Assembly (NCBI RefSeq): GCF_015712065.1
Contig: NZ_JACFYZ010000003.1
Coordinates: 248,001-312,000 of the forward strand
Direction: 5' to 3'
From: Ectopseudomonas chengduensis
GTDB lineage: Bacteria > Pseudomonadota > Gammaproteobacteria > Pseudomonadales > Pseudomonadaceae
DNA length: 64,000 nt
Positions 54,229-64,000 of the stretch are shown here, piece after piece. Made by a program: the position numbers and the translations under genes. Under the pieces are notes generated by a model. That model made no database searches, was not told where the DNA came from, and was given only the letters and a program-made list of their open reading frames with translations. Numbering within the stretch: the stretch's first letter is position 1; each line of letters starts with the position of its first letter.

Positions 54229-54963
54229 TCAAGCTGAAGACTCGCCATTGGTCGGCCAACTCTCGGCTCTGGCCAGTTGCACCAGCGCCTGGCGCGCGGC
54301 GCCGGGATTGCTGCAGGGTGCGGGAAAGGGCAGCCAGTACAGGCTCTGGCCGATGCGCAGATGAAAGCCTTCACTGTCGATACCGGCCATCTGCGCGGGT
54401 TCGTGTTGCGGCAGGCCGGCCAGTTCGACGTAATGGGCGATGGCGCTGGCGTGGTCGTCGTTCATGTGCTCGACCATGCTCGCTTCGCTGCCGTCCACCG
54501 CGAAAGGATTGGCCAGGGCCACCTGGTCGAGCCAGTGAATGGCGCCGAAGCCGCCGATGAAGCGCCAGCGCACCGGCTCCAGCCGCCAAAAATCGAAATC
54601 ATGCGCCCGATGGTAGTCGCGCGACTGGGGGAAAAAGCGGTAATAACGCTGTGCGGCCGCTTCGATTTCGTCCTCGTCACGCAACTGTCGTGCTTCGGCG
54701 AGCAAAGTGAGGCGGCCGACCGCCTGCACATCCTCTGCGCCACGTTCGCCGACCAATAGCGAACATTTGGCGTCCTGCCCGAGATTATGGGTGTGCTGGG
54801 CGATGCGGCTGATCAGGATCAGTGGGCGACCCTCGGCGTCCAGGCAGTAGGGCACCACCGATCCGAAAGGGAAACCCGGCATGGCCTTGGAGTGGGTGCT
54901 GAGCACGCCACGGTATTCCTTGAGCAGCAATTCTCGTGCATGCTTGCCGGCTTTAACGCTCAC
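54229..54963 (-). CDS. HugZ-family pyridoxamine 5'-phosphate oxidase-like protein
   Basis: This 244-residue protein has an N-terminal split-barrel domain (HARELLLKEYRGVLSTHSKA; MPGFPFGSVVPYCLDAEGRP; ILISRIAQHTHNLGQDAKCS) and a C-terminal DUF2470 domain (HMNDDHASAIAHYVELAGLP). This layout is that of the HugZ/heme-utilisation subgroup, which includes heme-degrading enzymes, and of other uncharacterised proteins. No heme gene is nearby, so an alternative flavin-binding role is possible. Confidence 0.85.
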   Translation of the reverse strand: MSVKAGKHARELLLKEYRGVLSTHSKAMPGFPFGSVVPYCLDAEGRPLILISRIAQHTHNLGQDAKCSLLVGERGAEDVQAVGRLTLLAEARQLRDEDEIEAAAQRYYRFFPQSRDYHRAHDFDFWRLEPVRWRFIGGFGAIHWLDQVALANPFAVDGSEASMVEHMNDDHASAIAHYVELAGLPQHEPAQMAGIDSEGFHLRIGQSLYWLPFPAPCSNPGAARQALVQLARAESWPTNGESSA

Positions 54964-54991
54964 CTATATGGCTCCTCGCAAAGAATCCGTA

Positions 54992-55147
54992 GGAACCTGT
55001 TCACTGTCAGCTGCGCGTCGGCGCTACTGCGTTAAAAACAGGCTCGGAATGCTCATTTACAACTCGTAAAGTCGTGCGCGACTCCGAGCGTTCCTCGCCT
55101 GTTTTTGCCTTGTATCGCTCTAGCTCGCAAGACCGTGAACAGATTCC
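54992..55147. repeat. MITE-like inverted repeat, copy 1
   Basis: Outer arms GGAACCTGTTCACTGTC (54992-55008) and GACCGTGAACAGATTCC (55131-55147) are inverted with few mismatches. Inner arms GTTAAAAACAGGC (55031-55043) and GCCTGTTTTT (55097-55106) match the core of the copy at 55990-56145. Confidence 0.75.
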
Positions 55148-55230
55148 TAATAAACGGACAGACGCCCTAGCATAGCGGTTAGCGGGCATCAGCGGGGTCG
55201 GTAAATGCTGCACCTTGAGGGGATAAAGCG

Positions 55231-55989
55231 ATGCAACTGAAAGACAAAGTCATCATCATCACTGGCGGATGCCAGGGGCTGGGTCGCGCCATGGGTGAGT
55301 ACCTGGCGGCCAAGGGCGCCAAGCTGGCGCTGGTCGATCTGAATCAGGAAAAACTCGACGAAGCCGTGGCTGCCTGCAAGGCCGCCGGTGGCGATGCCCG
55401 CAGCTACCTGTGCAACGTCGCCGATGAAGAGCAGGTGACCCATATGGTCGCCCAGGTGGCCGATGACTTCGGCGCCATCAACGGTCTGGTCAACAACGCC
55501 GGCATCCTGCGCGATGGCCTGACCATCCGCGTGAAAGATGGCGAAATGACCAAGATGAGCCTGGCGCAGTGGCAGGCGGTGATCGATGTCAACCTGACCG
55601 GCGTGTTCCTTTGCACTCGCGAAGTGGCGGCGAAGATGATCGAGCTGGGCAACCAGGGCGCCATCGTCAACATTTCCTCGATCTCCCGTGCCGGCAACAT
55701 GGGCCAGGCCAACTACTCCGCAGCCAAGGCGGGCGTGGCTGCCGACACCGTGGTCTGGGCCAAGGAACTGGCGCGTTACGGCATCCGCGTCGCGGGTGTG
55801 GCGCCGGGCTTCATCGAAACCGAAATGACCGGCAGCATGAAGCCGGAAGCGCTGGAGAAGATGACTTCGGGCATTCCGCTCAAGCGCATGGGCAAGCCGG
55901 CCGAGATCGCCCATTCGGTGGCCTACATTCTGGAAAACGACTACTACACGGGTCGCATTCTGGAGCTGGACGGCGGCCTGCGTCTGTAA
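55231..55989 (+). CDS. FabG-like SDR (3-oxoacyl reductase type)
   Basis: This 252-residue classical SDR has the cofactor loop TGGCQGLG (11-18), NNAG (88-91), Ser150 and the YSAAK catalytic pair Tyr162/Lys166. The C-terminus DGGLRL and GFIETEMTGSMKPEAL match FabG-like reductases. It is monocistronic and carries a short insertion after NNAG (DGLTIRVKDGEMTKM) compared with housekeeping FabG, so it may be an accessory reductase. It is flanked by two MITE-like repeats; the second begins directly after its stop. Confidence 0.88.
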   Translation: MQLKDKVIIITGGCQGLGRAMGEYLAAKGAKLALVDLNQEKLDEAVAACKAAGGDARSYLCNVADEEQVTHMVAQVADDFGAINGLVNNAGILRDGLTIRVKDGEMTKMSLAQWQAVIDVNLTGVFLCTREVAAKMIELGNQGAIVNISSISRAGNMGQANYSAAKAGVAADTVVWAKELARYGIRVAGVAPGFIETEMTGSMKPEALEKMTSGIPLKRMGKPAEIAHSVAYILENDYYTGRILELDGGLRL

Positions 55990-56145
55990 CAGGCTGTTGA
56001 AAAACTACCTGCGTTGCTATTGCTGCGTTAAAAACAGGCTCGCGTGCGAGCCCAGTCAAAATGCTCATTTACAACTCGTAAACTGCGCTTTTTCGCCTGT
56101 TTTTGCCTTGCACTGGCTGCCTCGCCTACGTTTTTCAACGGCCTG
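55990..56145. repeat. MITE-like inverted repeat, copy 2
   Basis: Outer arms CAGGCTGTTGAAAAACTACC (55990 on) and CGCCTACGTTTTTCAACGGC (56123 on) are inverted with a few mismatches; core arms GTTAAAAACAGGC and GCCTGTTTTTGCC repeat those of copy 1. The element begins directly after the FabG-like stop codon. Confidence 0.78.
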
Positions 56146-56167
56146 CTAATCCACCAGGCCTGAACGA

Positions 56168-56197
56168 AAAACGCCCCGACTGGTTCGGGGCGTTTTT
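56168..56197 (+). terminator. rho-independent terminator after the FabG-like gene
   Basis: Stem AAAACGCCCCGA / TCGGGGCGTTTT with a 5-base loop and a T run. Its near-symmetry would also serve the minus-strand ispB mRNA. Confidence 0.88.
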
Positions 56198-56227
56198 GTT
56201 TGTAGCGGTGCCGTGTATCGCGAACCC

Positions 56228-56293
56228 GTAGCCCGGATGTAATCCGGGAATGGTCATATCCCGTAAACCCGCCCCGGATTGCATCCGGGCTAC
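56228..56293. repeat. GTAGCCCGGATG palindrome
   Basis: Arms GTAGCCCGGATGTAATCCGG (56228-56247) and CCGGATTGCATCCGGGCTAC (56274-56293) are complementary with one mismatch. It lies between the terminator and ispB and belongs to the same family as fragments near 24490 and 34617. Confidence 0.85.
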
Positions 56294-56313
56294 CTGTCTC
56301 GATTTCGTCGGGC

Positions 56314-57282
56314 TTAGTGCGTGCGCGCCACGGCGAAACGGCTCAGCTCGATCAGTGCATCGCGATATTCGCCGGCCGGCAGCACTTCCAGGCAGGCAAT
56401 GGCGCGTTCGGCGTAGTCGCGGGCGAGTTGTGCGGTGTACTCCAGGGCACCGGCGGCATCCACGGCGGCGCGGATGCTTTCCAGGTCTTCGATACCGCCT
56501 TTCTGAATCGCGCGGCGTACCAGGGCGGCCTGCTCCTCGGTGCCTTCACGCATGGTGTAGATCAGCGGCAGGGTCGGCTTGCCTTCGGCTAGGTCGTCAC
56601 CAACGTTCTTGCCCAGTTCGGCCGCGTCGCCCTTGTAGTCGAGCAGGTCATCGACCAGTTGGAAAGCGATACCCAGGTGGTCGCCGAAGGTACGCAGGGC
56701 TTCGCGCTGCGCCTCGTTGGCGCCGGCCAGGGCGGCGGCACTGTGGGTCGAGGCCTCGAACAGCATCGCGGTCTTGCCGCGGATGACTTCCATATAGGTC
56801 TCTTCCGTGGTGCTGGCGTCGCGCACCTTGGACAGCTGCAGCACTTCGCCTTCGGCGATCACGCGGGTAGCGTGGGAGAGAATCTTCATCACCGGCATGG
56901 AGCCGAGCTCGACCATCATTTCGAACGAGCGTGAATAAAGGAAGTCGCCCACCAGCACGCTCGGTGCGTTGCCCCACTGGGCGTTGGCGGTGCTACGCCC
57001 GCGGCGCATGTCGGACATGTCGACCACATCGTCATGCAGCAGGGTGGCGGTGTGCAGAAACTCGATGGTGGCGGCCAGCAGGCGTAGGTCGTCGGCCTGG
57101 TAGCCCAGCGCGCGACCGCTGAGCAGCACCAGCAACGGGCGCAGGCGTTTGCCACCAGCGGAGATGATATAGTCGCCGATCTTTTCCACCAGCGGCACGC
57201 GGGAAACCACCTGTTGGCGAATGATGCCATCGACGGCGGTGAAATCGTCCGCTACCACGCGGTAGAAAGCCTGGGGTTGCAT
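56314..57282 (-). CDS. ispB: octaprenyl-diphosphate synthase
   Basis: This 322-residue enzyme elongates farnesyl-PP to the octaprenyl or nonaprenyl tail of ubiquinone. The aspartate-rich motifs are DDVVD (84-88) in LLHDDVVDMSDMRRG and DDLLD (211-215) in FQLVDDLLDYKGD. The start is MQPQAFYRVVADDFTAVDGI. It is divergent from rplU, the usual neighbour order in gammaproteobacteria (ispB | rplU-rpmA-obg). Confidence 0.94.
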   Translation of the reverse strand: MQPQAFYRVVADDFTAVDGIIRQQVVSRVPLVEKIGDYIISAGGKRLRPLLVLLSGRALGYQADDLRLLAATIEFLHTATLLHDDVVDMSDMRRGRSTANAQWGNAPSVLVGDFLYSRSFEMMVELGSMPVMKILSHATRVIAEGEVLQLSKVRDASTTEETYMEVIRGKTAMLFEASTHSAAALAGANEAQREALRTFGDHLGIAFQLVDDLLDYKGDAAELGKNVGDDLAEGKPTLPLIYTMREGTEEQAALVRRAIQKGGIEDLESIRAAVDAAGALEYTAQLARDYAERAIACLEVLPAGEYRDALIELSRFAVARTH

Positions 57283-57361
57283 CGGCGACTGGTGCTCCTT
57301 TGAGGTTGCGCGGCATGCTAGGTGGCGGGGTAGGGGCTGTCAAGGCAAGCACTGACGCCCC

Positions 57362-57390
57362 TTGCGAAGCGTTCGGCGCTTGCGTACAAT
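57362..57390 (+). promoter_or_regulatory. sigma-70 promoter of rplU-rpmA
   Basis: TTGCGA (57362-57367) and TACAAT (57385-57390) are 17 bp apart and give a leader of about 130 nt before rplU. The leader may carry an L21 autoregulatory structure, but this was not folded. Confidence 0.7.
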
Positions 57391-57528
57391 CGCGCACCCT
57401 GAACTTCCCCCTGGGCATTTCCCTGCCTTACGCAATTGCAAGGGTGTCACTTCCGGCCCCAAGCAGCCATGCCAGCCAATAACGACTTTTCTAAAGCGCT
57501 GGGTGAGCAGGATCAACGGAGATTTACC

Positions 57529-57840
57529 ATGTACGCAGTAATTGTTACTGGTGGCAAGCAATACAAAGTCACCGAAGGCGAATTCCTCAAGATCGAGAAG
57601 CTCGAAGTCGCTACCGGCGAAGCCGTGACTTTCGATCGCGTTCTGCTGATCGGCAATGGCGACGACGTTCAGATCGGCGCTCCGGTCGTAGACGGCGCTA
57701 AAGTGGTTGCCGAAGTCGTGTCGCAAGGCCGTCACGATAAAGTGCGCATCATCAAGTTCCGCCGTCGTAAGCACCACATGAAGCGTCAGGGCCACCGTCA
57801 GTGGTTCACTGAGATCAAAATCACCGGTATCCAGGCCTGA
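57529..57840 (+). CDS. rplU: 50S ribosomal protein L21
   Basis: This 103-residue ribosomal protein ([40 protein letters not shown] at the C-terminus) is canonical L21. The start at 57529 was chosen because all homologues begin MYAV; the frame extends upstream to 57436 without support. GGAG lies 7 bases before it. It is followed by rpmA after 36 bp. Confidence 0.97.
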   Translation: MYAVIVTGGKQYKVTEGEFLKIEKLEVATGEAVTFDRVLLIGNGDDVQIGAPVVDGAKVVAEVVSQGRHDKVRIIKFRRRKHHMKRQGHRQWFTEIKITGIQA

Positions 57841-57876
57841 TTCGTCGGCCCCGATCCTTTATAGGAGTATTGACTC

Positions 57877-58134
57877 ATGGCACACAAAAAAGCTGGCGGT
57901 TCTACCCGTAACGGCCGCGATTCCGAAAGTAAACGCCTTGGCGTGAAAATGTATGGTGGTCAGGTCATCAAGGCCGGCAACATCATCGTTCGTCAGCGCG
58001 GCACCGAGTTCCATGCCGGTTTCGGCGTGGGCATGGGCAAAGACCACACCCTCTTCGCTAAAGTCGAAGGCGTGGTCAAGTTCGAAGTGAAGGGCGCTTT
58101 CGGCCGTCGCTACGTGAGCGTCGTTCAGGCCTAA
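57877..58134 (+). CDS. rpmA: 50S ribosomal protein L27
   Basis: This 85-residue protein begins [20 protein letters not shown], the conserved L27 N-terminus that reaches the peptidyl-transferase centre. It is co-transcribed with rplU and followed by a terminator at 58150-58181, before obg. Confidence 0.98.
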   Translation: MAHKKAGGSTRNGRDSESKRLGVKMYGGQVIKAGNIIVRQRGTEFHAGFGVGMGKDHTLFAKVEGVVKFEVKGAFGRRYVSVVQA

Positions 58135-58149
58135 TCGCCTACGCGCTGG

Positions 58150-58181
58150 AAAAGCCCTGTCCGTAGGACGGGGCTTTTTTG
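58150..58181 (+). terminator. rho-independent terminator of rplU-rpmA
   Basis: Stem AAAAGCCC(TG)TCC / GGA(CG)GGGCTTTT with a short loop and six T, about 16 bp after the rpmA stop. Confidence 0.88.
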
Positions 58182-58273
58182 TTTCTGTATCCTTGGGTTC
58201 TTGCCCGATCACCCGTAACGCCACGCTGTTTGCGTGGGGTCATCCGGCAAGGGCCTTTACGTTGTTCTGTTGA

Positions 58274-59521
<1,248 letters not shown>

Positions 59522-59531
59522 GCAAATTTCC

Positions 59532-59557
59532 AACGCCGCTTAATTGCGGCGTTTTTG
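59532..59557 (+). terminator. rho-independent terminator of obgE
   Basis: Stem AACGCCGC / GCGGCGTT with a TTAATT loop and T run, 11 bp after the obgE stop. proB starts 46 bp later, so read-through may still supply proB. Confidence 0.85.
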
Positions 59558-59602
59558 TAGGTGGGGTGGACCCCATCACTTTCTGGCTAAGGTTGGAAGA
59601 TC

Positions 59603-60721
59603 ATGCGTGACAAGGTGACCGGCGCGCGGCGCTGGGTGGTGAAGATCGGCAGCGCGCTGCTGACCGCCGACGGGCGTGGCCTGGATCGTGCGGCCATGGC
59701 GGTGTGGGTCAAGCAGATGGTCGCGCTGCGTGAGCAGGGCGTGGAACTGGTGCTGGTGTCCTCCGGCGCGGTGGCAGCCGGCATGAGCCGCCTGGGCTGG
59801 ACCAGCCGACCCAGCGCGATGCACGAGCTGCAGGCTGCTGCCGCCATTGGCCAGATGGCCCTGGTGCAGGCCTGGGAGTCGAGCTTTGCCGAGCACAACC
59901 GGCGTACCGCACAGGTGCTGCTGACGCACGACGATCTCTCCGACCGCAAGCGCTACCTCAACGCGCGCAGCACCCTGCGCACCTTGGTGAATCTCGACGT
60001 GATCCCGGTGATCAACGAGAACGACACCGTGGTCACCGATGAAATCCGCTTCGGCGACAACGACACCCTGGCCGCGCTGGTGGCCAACCTGGTGGAAGCC
60101 GATCTGCTGGTGATCCTCACCGACCGCGACGGCATGTACAACGCCGACCCGCGCCACAATCCCGATGCCGAGCTGATCTTCGAAGCCCGCGCCGATGATC
60201 CGGCACTGGATGCCGTGGCAGGTGGCGTCGGTGGTGCGCTGGGCCGTGGCGGCATGCAGACCAAGCTGCGTGCTTCGCGTCTGGCTGCGCGCTCCGGCGC
60301 GCATACGGTGATCGTTGGCGGTGCCATCGAGCAGGTGTTGGCGCGGCTCAAGGCGGGCGAGCGTCTGGGCACGTTGCTGGCGCCCGAGCGCGGCTTGCTG
60401 GCGGCGCGCAAGCAGTGGCTGGCTGGCCACCTGCAGACCCGTGGCACCCTGGTGCTGGACGCCGGTGCGGTGAAGGCGCTGAGCCAGGATCGCAAGAGTC
60501 TGCTGCCGGTGGGGGTGAAGGCGGTGCAGGGTAGCTTCCGCCGTGGCGAGATGGTGGTCTGCGTATCGCCTGACGGCCGTGAGGTTGCGCGTGGCCTGGT
60601 CAACTACAGCGCGCTGGAAGCACAGAAGATCATCGGCCAGCCGTCGGACGCCATCGAGAAGCTGCTGGGCTATGTCGATGAGCCGGAGCTGGTGCATCGC
60701 GACAATCTGATTCTCGTCTAA
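59603..60721 (+). CDS. proB: glutamate 5-kinase
   Basis: This 372-residue enzyme phosphorylates glutamate, the first step of proline synthesis. The amino-acid kinase domain ([56 protein letters not shown]) is followed by a C-terminal PUA domain ([20 protein letters not shown]). The start [20 protein letters not shown] is usual. proA is not adjacent. It is followed by creA after 9 bp. Confidence 0.96.
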   Translation: MRDKVTGARRWVVKIGSALLTADGRGLDRAAMAVWVKQMVALREQGVELVLVSSGAVAAGMSRLGWTSRPSAMHELQAAAAIGQMALVQAWESSFAEHNRRTAQVLLTHDDLSDRKRYLNARSTLRTLVNLDVIPVINENDTVVTDEIRFGDNDTLAALVANLVEADLLVILTDRDGMYNADPRHNPDAELIFEARADDPALDAVAGGVGGALGRGGMQTKLRASRLAARSGAHTVIVGGAIEQVLARLKAGERLGTLLAPERGLLAARKQWLAGHLQTRGTLVLDAGAVKALSQDRKSLLPVGVKAVQGSFRRGEMVVCVSPDGREVARGLVNYSALEAQKIIGQPSDAIEKLLGYVDEPELVHRDNLILV

Positions 60722-60730
60722 GGAGCATGT

Positions 60731-61192
60731 ATGCGTCTGTTCAAGGGATATGTGCTGAGCCTGCTGATGCTGCCCAGCCTGGCGCTGGCCGAAACCATCG
60801 GCGAGGTGTCGACGGTATTCAAATGGGTTGGGCCGAACGACAAGATCGTCGTCGAGGCCTTCGATGACCCCAAGGTATCGGGCGTGACCTGCTACCTGTC
60901 GCGTGCCAAGACCGGCGGGGTGAAGGGTGGTCTGGGCCTGGCCGAGGATCGGGCCGAGGCTTCCATTGCCTGCCGCCAGGTCGGTCCCATTGCATTCAAG
61001 GGCACGCTCAAGGACGGCGAGGAGGTGTTCAAGGAGCGCACTTCGCTGGTGTTCAAGACCATGCAGGTGGTGCGTTTCTTCGACAGCAAGCGCAACACCC
61101 TGGTGTATCTGGTCTACAGCGACCGGGTGATCGAGGGTAGCCCGCAGAATGCGGTGACGGCCATTCCGATCCTGCCTTGGGGTCAGCCGTAA
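60731..61192 (+). CDS. creA: CreA-family periplasmic protein
   Basis: This 153-residue protein has a signal peptide ([20 protein letters not shown]) and the CreA domain: [40 protein letters not shown] and [10 protein letters not shown]. CreA is exported and its function is not known. It lies 9 bp after proB, suggesting an operon, and is convergent with mqo. Confidence 0.9.
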   Translation: MRLFKGYVLSLLMLPSLALAETIGEVSTVFKWVGPNDKIVVEAFDDPKVSGVTCYLSRAKTGGVKGGLGLAEDRAEASIACRQVGPIAFKGTLKDGEEVFKERTSLVFKTMQVVRFFDSKRNTLVYLVYSDRVIEGSPQNAVTAIPILPWGQP

Positions 61193-61209
61193 CCCGATCA
61201 ACACCCATA

Positions 61210-61237
61210 AAAAAACCGCCCCGAAGGGCGGTTTTTT
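61210..61237. terminator. bidirectional terminator between creA and mqo
   Basis: Stem AAAAAACCGCCC / GGGCGGTTTTTT with CGAA loop is a perfect palindrome, so it can end both converging genes. Confidence 0.92.
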
Positions 61238-61248
61238 GTGCGTGACGA

Positions 61249-62748
61249 TCAGGCGCTGGGGATGTCGAGCTGCAGGCGCTGATTCGATTGCGTCTGCACT
61301 TCGTGGTAGCGCGCGGCGTCGCTGGACAGAACATCGGCCATGGCCGGGAAGATCTCGTCCAGCTTGCTGCGCCAGTCGTCGCTCTTGGCCTGCTCGGGGA
61401 AGCAACGGCGAATCAGGTCGAGCATGATCGACACGGTGACCGATGCGCCCGGCGAGGCGCCGAGCAATGCGGCGATGGTGCCGTCGGCTGCAGCCACCAG
61501 TTCGGTGCCGAACTGCAGCACGCCGCCGTTCTTGCTGTCCTTCTTGATGATCTGCACGCGCTGGCCAGCGACTTCCAGGCGCCAGTCCTCTGCCTTGGCT
61601 TCGGGGTAGAAGCCGCGCAGGGTGTTCAGGCGCTGTTCCTCGGACTGCATCACTTCCTTGATCAGGTAGCGGGTCAGGTCCATGTTGTCGCGCGCCACCG
61701 CCAGCATCGGGCCGAGGTTGTTGGGGCGTACCGACAGCGGCAGGTCGAGGAACGAGCCGTGCTTGAGGAACTTGGTGGTGAAGCCGGCGTAGGGGCCGAA
61801 CAGCAGGGATTTTTTGCCATCCACCACGCGGGTATCGAGGTGCGGTACCGACATCGGTGGCGAGCCCACGGCAGCCTGGCTGTAGACCTTGGCTTGGTGC
61901 TGCTTGACGATCTCAGGGTTGTCGCAACGCAGCCACTGACCACTCACCGGGAAGCCGCCAAAGCCTTTGCCTTCGGGGATGCCGGACAGTTGCAGCAGCG
62001 GCAGTGCGCCGCCGCCAGCGCCGAGGAAGACGAACTTGCTCTTGAGCTTGCGCGTGGCGCCGGAGCGGGTGTCCTTGATGTCCACCAGCCAGCCTTCACC
62101 GTCGCGCTTGAGGTCGGTGACCTTCTGGTTGCAGGTGACCTTGGCGTCGGGCTGGGTGGTCAGGTAGGCGAGCATCTGCTCGGTGACCGCACCGAAGTTG
62201 ACGTCGGTGCCGGCCTGCACACGGGTCATCGCCAACGGTTCGCTGGCATCGCGGCCCGGGATCAGCAGCGGCGCCCATTCGGCGATGGTGCCACGGTCCT
62301 CGGTGTACTCCATCTCGGTGAAGGCGTGATGCTGACGCAGGGCCTCGAAACGCTTCTTGAGGAAAGCAATGCCGCTTTCGCCGCGCACGAAGCTCATGTG
62401 CGGCACCGGGTTGATGAAGGTCTTCGGCGAGTTGATCGCGCCTTTTTCGATCAGGTAGGCCCAGAACTGCTTGGACTCCTCGAACTGGGCGTTGATGTTC
62501 ACCGACTTCTTGATGTCGATGCTGCCGTCCGCGCCTTCCGGGGTGTAGTTCAGTTCGCACAGCGCGGCGTGACCGGTGCCGGCGTTGTTCCAGGGGTTGG
62601 AGCTTTCCACTGCGCCGGACTCGCGCAGCTCTACCACTTCCAGCGTGATGCCGGGGTTGAGTTCCTTGAGCAGTACGCCCAGGGTCGCGCTCATGATGCC
62701 AGCGCCAACCAGCACCACATCTACGCTTTGGTAATCGTTATGCGCCAT
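61249..62748 (-). CDS. mqo: malate:quinone oxidoreductase
   Basis: This 499-residue FAD-dependent membrane-associated enzyme oxidises malate to oxaloacetate and passes electrons to the quinone pool. The N-terminal Rossmann motif [35 protein letters not shown] and [20 protein letters not shown] are characteristic Mqo segments. The C-terminus LQLDIPSA is short. It lies alone, and Pseudomonas usually uses Mqo instead of, or with, NAD-malate dehydrogenase. A long 5' region precedes it. Confidence 0.95.
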   Translation of the reverse strand: MAHNDYQSVDVVLVGAGIMSATLGVLLKELNPGITLEVVELRESGAVESSNPWNNAGTGHAALCELNYTPEGADGSIDIKKSVNINAQFEESKQFWAYLIEKGAINSPKTFINPVPHMSFVRGESGIAFLKKRFEALRQHHAFTEMEYTEDRGTIAEWAPLLIPGRDASEPLAMTRVQAGTDVNFGAVTEQMLAYLTTQPDAKVTCNQKVTDLKRDGEGWLVDIKDTRSGATRKLKSKFVFLGAGGGALPLLQLSGIPEGKGFGGFPVSGQWLRCDNPEIVKQHQAKVYSQAAVGSPPMSVPHLDTRVVDGKKSLLFGPYAGFTTKFLKHGSFLDLPLSVRPNNLGPMLAVARDNMDLTRYLIKEVMQSEEQRLNTLRGFYPEAKAEDWRLEVAGQRVQIIKKDSKNGGVLQFGTELVAAADGTIAALLGASPGASVTVSIMLDLIRRCFPEQAKSDDWRSKLDEIFPAMADVLSSDAARYHEVQTQSNQRLQLDIPSA

Positions 62749-63211
62749 TAACCTCTCTCCAAGAAAACTGCACCAGATGGATGGCCGTTCGGCCTTTCAG
62801 GGCGATACCGGCAGACTCAGGCGTGATGCCCTGTCGTTCGGTGGGGAGGGTCAAGGCTGGGATTTGCGGACGCAAAACTGTTCATCTGTTCGCCACACTC
62901 TTGTGAAGTTTGTAAAAACCGTTTTTTTCACGCTCTTTTGGAGCGGTGAACCTCAAAAGCTCGACTGCCTCGGCGCGCTTTTGCCCGTGCAAATCATGCA
63001 ATGCATGGCTGCTATCGGCTCTGCATATGGGCTGAAGGCGGCTGACCGGAAGCGGCAGCTCGAAGTGGGCGACTCTCTGGGGCGGGGCGATGACGTTGCA
63101 TCGGCGAGGTCGTGCGGCCCGATCAGGAGACGTCCTTATAATCGGGGCGCGATTATAACGGTGAATGAGGGGAAATTGATCGCCCCTGCGTGACTTTTAT
63201 TCTTCCGCCGG
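62749..63211. other. intergenic region upstream of mqo with an AT-rich palindrome
   Basis: No gene is supported in these 463 bp. A perfect palindrome TTATAATCGGGGCGCGATTATAA (63136-63158, 9-bp arms) has a TATAAT box on each strand and lies 54 bp after the small minus-strand gene. It could be a bidirectional promoter, an operator or the start of a small RNA. Otherwise the region shows only the presumed mqo promoter. Confidence 0.5.
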
Positions 63212-63442
63212 TCAGGCCGCCAACGGGCGAGCGGCTGGTGCGTGTGTGACGACCGGGGTGATCCGGGCACTGGCGGGCAAGGGGGAGCCCAGCCAGGAGA
63301 TGCTCGGCTCGCGAACTTCCACCCAGTCAGCCTGGCTCGGGTGTTCCTGCATCTGTCGCAGGGCGCGGCAAACTCCCTCTCCATCGATCAGGGCAAAATG
63401 GCGCATCGGGCGAGCACGGCTGAACAGACGGCGCAATAGCAT
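63212..63442 (-). CDS. small conserved protein of unknown function
   Basis: This 76-residue protein (MLLRRLFSRARPMRHFALID) has one recognisable core, FALIDGEGVCRALRQMQEHP then ADWVEVREPSISWLGSPLP. No family name can be given, though short proteins of this pattern appear in Pseudomonas. GGAG lies 8 bases before the start. The segment before MRHFALID is basic and may not be part of the mature protein. It is convergent with nothing and upstream of mqo on the same strand. Confidence 0.6.
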   Translation of the reverse strand: MLLRRLFSRARPMRHFALIDGEGVCRALRQMQEHPSQADWVEVREPSISWLGSPLPASARITPVVTHAPAARPLAA

Positions 63443-63608
63443 GGTGAAGGCTCCAGCGTGATGACGGGTATCTTTATGCCAGGGCGTGGTGACAGGCTGA
63501 TGACAGGAACCGCAACGCTGTGCTGACGGTCCTATGCTGCACCACTGTCGGCCTCAGGCCGCGCTGGGTATACTGCCGGCCACTTTTACCTCACTCGGAG
63601 AGATGAGC

Positions 63609-64000
63609 ATGCTGCACCGTGCGTTGATCGCCTTGCTTGCTGCCGCCAGCCTGACTCTGGCCGGTTGCGCCCTCAGCCCTCAGCAACTCACCCCGCAACC
63701 CAAGCTCACCAGCTCATTGACTCCCGTGGGTCAGGGCCAGCCGGTGGTGGTGCGCGTGGTTGATGGCCGTCCTTCGCCTGTGCTTGGCACCCGCGGTGGT
63801 CTGTATCCGGAAACCAGTTCCATCAGCGTCAGCCCCGAGTATGTGCTGCCCAAGCTGCAGGCTGAGGCCGAGGCTGCTGTGCGTCTGCTCGGCTTCACCC
63901 CGTCGGCCAACGCCTACAACGCGCCGCAACTGACCATCACCCTGGCGGAACTGAAGTATCAGTCGCCTAAAGAGGGTATGTATGTCACCGAGGCAGATAT
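63609..64000 (+). CDS. YajG-family lipoprotein (3' truncated by the window)
   Basis: The frame runs off the window. The N-terminus is a lipoprotein signal (MLHRALIALLAAASLTLAGC, Cys20) followed by ALSPQQLTPQPKL, VVVRVVDGRPSPVLGTRGGL and LQAEAEAAVRLLGFTPSANA, which match YajG-type lipoproteins of unknown role. The second of two ATGs (63609) was chosen because GGAGAG lies at the right distance; the first is too close to it. Confidence 0.85.
   Translation, partial: MLHRALIALLAAASLTLAGCALSPQQLTPQPKLTSSLTPVGQGQPVVVRVVDGRPSPVLGTRGGLYPETSSISVSPEYVLPKLQAEAEAAVRLLGFTPSANAYNAPQLTITLAELKYQSPKEGMYVTEAD

Noticed and set aside
62777..63193. 139-codon plus-strand frame upstream of mqo
   Set aside because: No ribosome-binding site or family resemblance; it spans the AT-rich palindrome and likely promoter region.

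Overview
The window is GC-rich gammaproteobacterial chromosome and almost certainly Pseudomonas sensu lato. The support is a TtgABC/MexAB-OprM-type efflux operon with a divergent TtgR-like repressor and a recognisable TtgR-type operator, the beta-alanine genes bauR-bauA-bauC, OprC, a carbonic anhydrase/SulP pair, and many Pseudomonas-style REP palindromes. The P. mendocina/oleovorans/alcaliphila neighbourhood is a guess from overall resemblance and was not tested. No tRNA, rRNA, CRISPR array or transposase was recognised.

Layout. 1-5.5 kb: an operon of a SagB-type nitroreductase (cut by the window edge), tesB and a HAD phosphatase; then a secreted alpha/beta hydrolase and an SDR oxidoreductase divergent from its likely TetR regulator. 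5.5-6.1 kb: a 613-bp imperfect inverted-repeat element. 6.2-12.8 kb: ttgC-ttgB-ttgA (minus) and ttgR (plus). 12.9-15.6 kb: a small protein behind a predicted Anr-type promoter, an NADPH:quinone reductase-like gene, a monooxygenase-fold protein and a divergent LysR regulator. 15.7-25.4 kb: a metal-acquisition region on the plus strand with a DUF2946 protein, a ferric-siderophore TonB receptor, two PepSY membrane reductase-like proteins, the copper chaperone PCuAC, a second DUF2946 protein, the copper receptor OprC, a small PepSY protein and a cytochrome b561. 25.5-34.4 kb: a minus-strand purine cluster with adenine deaminase, a 2-oxoglutarate oxygenase, a BMP-type substrate-binding protein, 8-oxoguanine deaminase, two permeases and an ATPase. 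34.7-38.9 kb: SDR, DUF922 protease-like, YigZ, a RutR-like TetR regulator and an NCS2 nucleobase permease. 39.1-43.2 kb: bauR, bauA and bauC. 43.2-44.4 kb: a small lipoprotein and arylamine N-acetyltransferase. 44.4-45.0 kb: stacked repeats. 45.1-47.1 kb: an AT-rich foreign-looking islet with HigB toxin, a HigA antitoxin fused to an ImmA/IrrE metallopeptidase, and an unnamed 159-residue protein. 47.2-49.5 kb: SulP transporter and beta-carbonic anhydrase. 49.8-56 kb: a small exported protein, an InaA-type kinase, groEL/groES, fxsA, a HugZ-family protein and a FabG-like SDR flanked by two MITE-like repeats. 56.3-64 kb: housekeeping genes ispB, rplU-rpmA, obg, proB, creA and mqo, a small unknown protein and the start of a YajG-type lipoprotein.

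The strongest candidate for an under-described system is the three-gene HigB / HigA-ImmA / unknown-protein module at 45.1-47.1 kb. It has its own promoter with an overlapping palindromic operator, near-identical translation starts on its second and third genes, and a base composition unlike the flanks. Secondary candidates are the DUF2946-containing copper/iron region, the oxygenase inside the purine cluster, and the inverted-repeat elements.
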